From Aristolochia californica (taxonomy: Eukaryota > Streptophyta > Magnoliopsida > Piperales > Aristolochiaceae), in NCBI GenBank assembly GCA_029961685.1, contig JARWKL010000010.1:13661931-13725930 (forward strand): DNA of 64,000 nt, given 5' to 3'. The position numbers were made by a program, and so were the translations under genes. The notes beneath the pieces were generated by a model, which saw only the letters and a list, made by a program, of their open reading frames with translations, was not told the DNA's origin and ran no database searches. Numbering within the stretch: position 1 is the first letter of the stretch; each line of letters opens with the position of its first letter. Below, in pieces: positions 63,891 through 64,000 of the stretch.

Positions 63891-64000
63891 TCTGGTAAAT
63901 ATCCAACCACTCGAGAATTCAACTTTTTCTACCCCCCCTTATTTTTGGTCACTTGCATCCTCAACATGCATGTGGCATGCACACCCACCACACTTAAAGC
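63891..64000 (+). repeat. Partial A or C monomer at the right edge
   Basis: The first 110 bases of a monomer with CACTCGAG, TTATTTTTGGTCAC, ATGCATGTGG and CTTAAAG. A and C are identical over this stretch, so the type cannot be decided. The array continues beyond the window. Confidence 0.9.

Larger units (their letters stand above)
1..64000 (+). repeat. Satellite DNA array, ~465-bp monomer, entire window
   Basis: The motif TCTGGTAAATATCC recurs every 464-467 bp from 21 to 63891, always on the + strand (at 51319 and 56443 it reads TCCGG, at 56908 TCTTG, at 46195 TATGG). This gives 137 complete monomers with a mean of about 465.6 bp once one 83-bp internal duplication is discounted. There is no inversion, no inserted transposon and no unique spacer. 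Copies of the same HOR type differ by only a few bases, while different monomer types in one unit differ at many diagnostic sites, which is the usual signature of higher-order repeats. An EcoRI site (GAATTC) sits about 26 bp after the anchor in the monomers I read, so EcoRI should give a ~465-bp ladder. Function unknown. Centromeric or heterochromatic satellite is inference from architecture only. Confidence 0.98.

Noticed and set aside
1..64000. CRISPR array
   Set aside because: Repeats are contiguous ~465-bp monomers with no short repeat/unique spacer alternation.
1..64000. Nucleosome phasing from 465 = 3 x 155
   Set aside because: Arithmetic only. I see no 155-bp internal periodicity in the monomer, and monomer lengths vary from 463 to 467.
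1..64000. Transposon or LTR insertion within the array
   Set aside because: Every interval between anchors is 463-467 bp except the 548-bp one, which is fully explained by the 83-bp duplication.

Overview
The whole 64-kb window is one uninterrupted satellite DNA array. A monomer of about 465 bp is repeated head to tail, always in the same orientation. I count 137 complete copies between positions 21 and 63890, plus the last 20 bases of a copy at the left edge and 110 bases of one at the right edge. I see no protein-coding gene, RNA gene, transposon, CRISPR array or unique sequence. AT-rich monomers of this size in higher-order repeats (HORs), all noncoding, point to a eukaryotic nuclear chromosome: centromeric, pericentromeric, subtelomeric or a heterochromatic knob. 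A plant is plausible, but the sequence alone does not settle the species or the chromosomal site.

I anchor each monomer at its TCTGGTAAATATCC motif. There are six main types with characteristic lengths: A (466), B (465), C (466), D (464), E (466) and F (467). Together A-B-C-D-E-F makes a 2794-bp unit (type I). In the alternative type II unit, B and C are replaced by B' and C', giving A-B'-C'-D-E-F of about the same length. The diagnostic bases suggest that type II is a type I unit in which a D-tail/E-head segment overwrote B-tail/C-head.

Layout: 1-3277, edge of an 8-monomer unit; 3278-6071, one type II unit; 6072-28037, type I units with a 9-monomer and an 8-monomer variant; 28038-47591, type II units mixed with 4-monomer A-D-E-F units, including a 4656-bp ten-monomer super-repeat; 47592-58769, type I units, two of them carrying B'/B chimeras; 58770-64000, short units of 4, 3 and 4 monomers with chimeric and more diverged copies.

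A simpler two-monomer rhythm lies beneath this. XhoI-site (CTCGAG) monomers alternate with CTTGAG monomers across the window, and the alternation breaks exactly twice, at 10727-11275 and 60634-61099. Every monomer also carries two conserved short dyads that could form hairpins. The value of the window is as a record of satellite evolution (unequal exchange, conversion, local duplication, CpG decay). It does not contain a gene-encoded system.
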